The notes under the pieces were generated by a model. The model saw only the letters and a program-made list of their open reading frames with translations. It did not search any database and was not told the DNA's origin. The translations under genes and the position numbers were made by a program. A stretch of DNA of 64,000 nucleotides from Anaeromyces robustus (Eukaryota; Neocallimastigomycota; Neocallimastigomycetes; Neocallimastigales; Neocallimastigaceae): contig MCFG01000135.1 of the NCBI GenBank assembly GCA_002104895.1, forward strand, positions 25,001 through 89,000, in the 5' to 3' direction. Positions 61,166 to 64,000 of the stretch are shown one piece after another. Every line of letters starts with the position of its first letter. Positions within the stretch are counted from its first letter, which is position 1.

Positions 61166-61620
61166 ATAATAAGAAGAAATAAAGTTAAAATAAGTTTAGA
61201 TAAAATGAATAAAAAGATAAAATTATTATTAATTATTAATTAATTTTACAATTTAATATTTAAAAAAGAGTTTTATTTATCAATTATTGTTATTATTTTT
61301 TTTTATAATAATATTAAGGTAAGGTTTTCTATAAATTTTTAATTTTAATATTATTTTTTTTTCTAAATTTATAATAATATTTTTGTTAAAAGTAAATAAA
61401 TAACTTGGATATCTTTTTTCTATTTTTTTTCTATTTTAATTTTTATTTCAATGAAAAAAAAAACTTTTTGTTTTTCATTTTAATTTTTTACTTTCGTAAA
61501 TGTTGTAACGATATAGACCATTATGTCTCTACCTCTTATAATAATATTATTCATTTAATTAATAATATATACATTAATTCAATTATTAATTAATAATTTA
61601 TTTCAATTAATAATATATAT

Positions 61621-61830
61621 TCATAGAATTAAATTATTACCACCAACATTAAAGTCACAAAATAAACCACCAAATTTCTTTTCCTTTTTACCATCTGATT
61701 CTTTGAAATATTTAGTTGTCTACCATGTAGAATATTCATATTTTCCTTGAGCAATATCTACTTCTTTACCACCAGTACCATTTAAAACATTAAAGGAATA
61801 ACCTTTACGAATTTGTATAACTGATTTAAT
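61621..61830 (-). pseudogene. broken unrecognised coding fragment
   Basis: The minus strand encodes about 69 codons with ordinary composition: SVIQIRKGYSFNVLNGTGGK, EVDIAQGKYEYSTW, an in-frame TAG, then TTKYFKESDGKKEKKFGGLF, CDFNVGGNNLIL and TGA. The bases before it (AAATCAG) could be an acceptor. The Gly/Tyr/Trp-rich make-up recalls secreted carbohydrate-active proteins, but no family is recognised. The TAG replaces a position after YSTW and kills the frame. Confidence 0.5.
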
Positions 61831-61839
61831 TTAAATATT

Positions 61840-64000
61840 AATTCTCTATTCCCTTAGTTAATATAATAATTTATTTAGTTTATGACAATATATTTATTTG
61901 AATATTAATTCCATATTCCCTTAATTAATATAATAATTTATTTAGTTCATGATAATATATTTATTTAAATATTAATTCCATATTCACTTAATATTCTCTT
62001 AATTAATATAATAATTTATCTATTATTAATTTCCTATAAATATATTTATTTAAATATTAATTCTCTATTTCATTAGTTAATATAATAATTTATTTAGTTT
62101 ATGATAATATATTTATTTAAATATTAATTCTTTACACACTTAATATAATAATTTATCTATTATTAATTTCCTATAAATATATTTACTTAAATATTAACTC
62201 TATATTCATTTATAATTTATCTATTTTATAATAATATATTTATTTAAATATTAATTCCATATTCCCTATAATAATTTATCTAGTTCATAATAATATATTT
62301 ATTTATATAAATTCTTTATTTACTTAATTAATTCTTTATTTACTTAATTAATATAATAATTTATCTAGTTTATAATAATATATTTATTTAAATATTAATT
62401 CTCTATTCACTTAATTAAATCTTTATTTACTTAATTAATTATTTATTTACTTAATTAATATAATAATTTATCTAGTTCATAATAATATATTTATTTATAT
62501 AAATTCTTTATTTATTCAATTAATTCTTTATTTACTTAATTAATATAATTATTTATCTAGTTCATAATAATATATTTATTTATATAAATTCTTTATTTAC
62601 TTAATTAATTCTTTATTTACTTAATTAACATAATAATTTATCTAGTTTATAATAATATATTTATTTATATAAATTCTTTATTTACTTAATTAATCTAATA
62701 ATTTATCTAGTTTATAATAATATATTTATTTAAATATTAATTCTCTATTCACTTAATTAATTCTTTATTTACTTAATTAATTCTTTATTTACTTAATTAA
62801 CATAATAATTTATCTAGTTTATAATAATATATTTATTTATATAAATTCTTTATTTACTTAATTAATTCTTTATTTACTTAATTAATATAATAATTTATCT
62901 AGTTTATAATAATATATTTATTTATATAAATTCTTTATTTACTTAATTAATATAATAATTTATCTAGTTCATAATAATATATTTATTTATATAAATTCTT
63001 TATTTACTTAATATAATTCTCTATTCACTTATTTAATATAATAATTTATTTAGTTCATGATAATATATTTATTTAAATATTAATTCCATATTCTCTTAAT
63101 TAATATAATAATTTATTTAGTTTATGACAATATATTTATTTAAATATTAATTCCATATTCTCTTAATTAACATAATAATTTATCTATTATTAATTTCCTA
63201 TAAATATATTTATTTAAATATTAATTCCATATTCAAATATTAATTCCATATTCAAATATTAATTCCATATTCTCTTAATATAATAATTTATCTATTATTA
63301 ATTTCCTATAAATATATTTATTTAAATATTAATTCCATATTCAATTATTAATATAATAATTTATTTAGTTTATGACAATATATTTATTTAAATATTAATT
63401 CCATATTCACTTATTAATATAATAATTTATCTATTTTATAATATATTTATCTAAATATTAATTCCATATTCCCTTAATTAATATAATAATTTATCTAGTA
63501 TATAATAATATATTTATTTAGTTATTTATTTATTTATTTATTTAGTACATTCATTCAATTATTAATTAATAATTTATTTAAATTAATAATTTATATTCAT
63601 AGAATTAAATTTATTTAAATATTAATTCCATATTCACTTATTAATATAATAATTTATTTAATTCATGATAATATATATATTTATTTATATATTTATTTAA
63701 TAAATACATTCATTCAATTATTAATTAATTATTTATTTAAATTAATAATCTATATTCATAGAATTTATTAAAATATTAATTATTTATTCACATAATTAAT
63801 ATAATAATTTATCTAGTTTATGATAATATATTTATTTAAATATTAATTCTCTATTCACTTAATTAATATAAAAATTTATCTAGTTAATAAAAATATATTT
63901 ATTCAAATATTAGTTCTTTATTCACTTAGTTAATATAATAATTTATCTATTTTATAATAATATATTTATCTAAATATTAATTCCATATTCCGTTAATTAA
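61840..64000. repeat. AT minisatellite, about 65-100-bp units
   Basis: Dozens of units combine TAATATAATAATTTATCTAG, TT(T/C)ATAATAATATATTTATTT and ATTAATTCCATATTCACTTA or AATTCTTTATTTACTTAATT. Variants alternate, and local duplications are clear near 63230. The array runs off the window; no gene is inside it. Confidence 0.93.

Overview
The window is extremely A+T-rich nuclear DNA with poly(A)/poly(T) runs, AAAT/TTTA microsatellites and AT minisatellites. Coding islands are few and visibly richer in G+C. Genes have spliceosomal introns (GTAAGT/GTATGT to AG). Two recognisable themes are chitin-binding type-1 (CBM18, hevein-like) domains and a very large secreted Cys-repeat surface protein. Together these suggest an anaerobic gut fungus (Neocallimastigomycota, of the Neocallimastix/Piromyces/Anaeromyces kind). 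The assignment is inference from composition and protein families; no marker gene is present.

Layout. 0-20.5 kb: a segmentally duplicated, decaying cluster of Cys-rich single-pass membrane protein genes. One copy looks intact (11416-12463, minus). One is split by a small inversion (exons 1-2 at 5388-5906 plus, exon 3 at 4667-5129 minus). One is cut by a LINE-like fragment (8098-8499). Two survive only as exon-1 relics (18247-18333, 19497-19632). LINE-type C-terminal relics, a CBM18 pseudogene, candidate MITEs and microsatellites lie between them. 20.5-26.2 kb: essentially gene-free. 26281-31784: an 18-exon secreted leucine-rich-repeat protein ending in two CBM18 domains, with about one LRR per exon and every intron in phase 2. 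31.8-38.7 kb: gene-poor, with a poly(A)-tailed retroposed fragment flanked by a perfect 12-bp target-site duplication, a tRNA-like relic and one arm of a large dispersed repeat. 38726-39514: a three-exon, four-helix membrane protein, followed by a CBM18 relic and LINE debris. 42417-43247: an intronless CPBP/CAAX-type intramembrane protease, a candidate transfer from bacteria. 43.8-47.7 kb: microsatellites, an inverted repeat, a long minisatellite and the second, inverted repeat arm. 50193-60596 (minus): a five-exon gene for a protein of about 2948 residues with signal peptide, five beta-type repeats of about 85 residues, several dozen two-Cys GYYxN repeats, a unique C-terminal region and a GPI-type tail. 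It is best explained as a fungal cellulosome scaffoldin (ScaA-like). 61.6-64 kb: a broken coding fragment, then an AT minisatellite running off the window.

The intact genes point to the cell surface and plant-biomass habitat: a candidate enzyme scaffold anchored at the surface, a secreted chitin-binding LRR protein, Cys-rich membrane proteins and a membrane protease. No pathway link between them is shown by the sequence itself.
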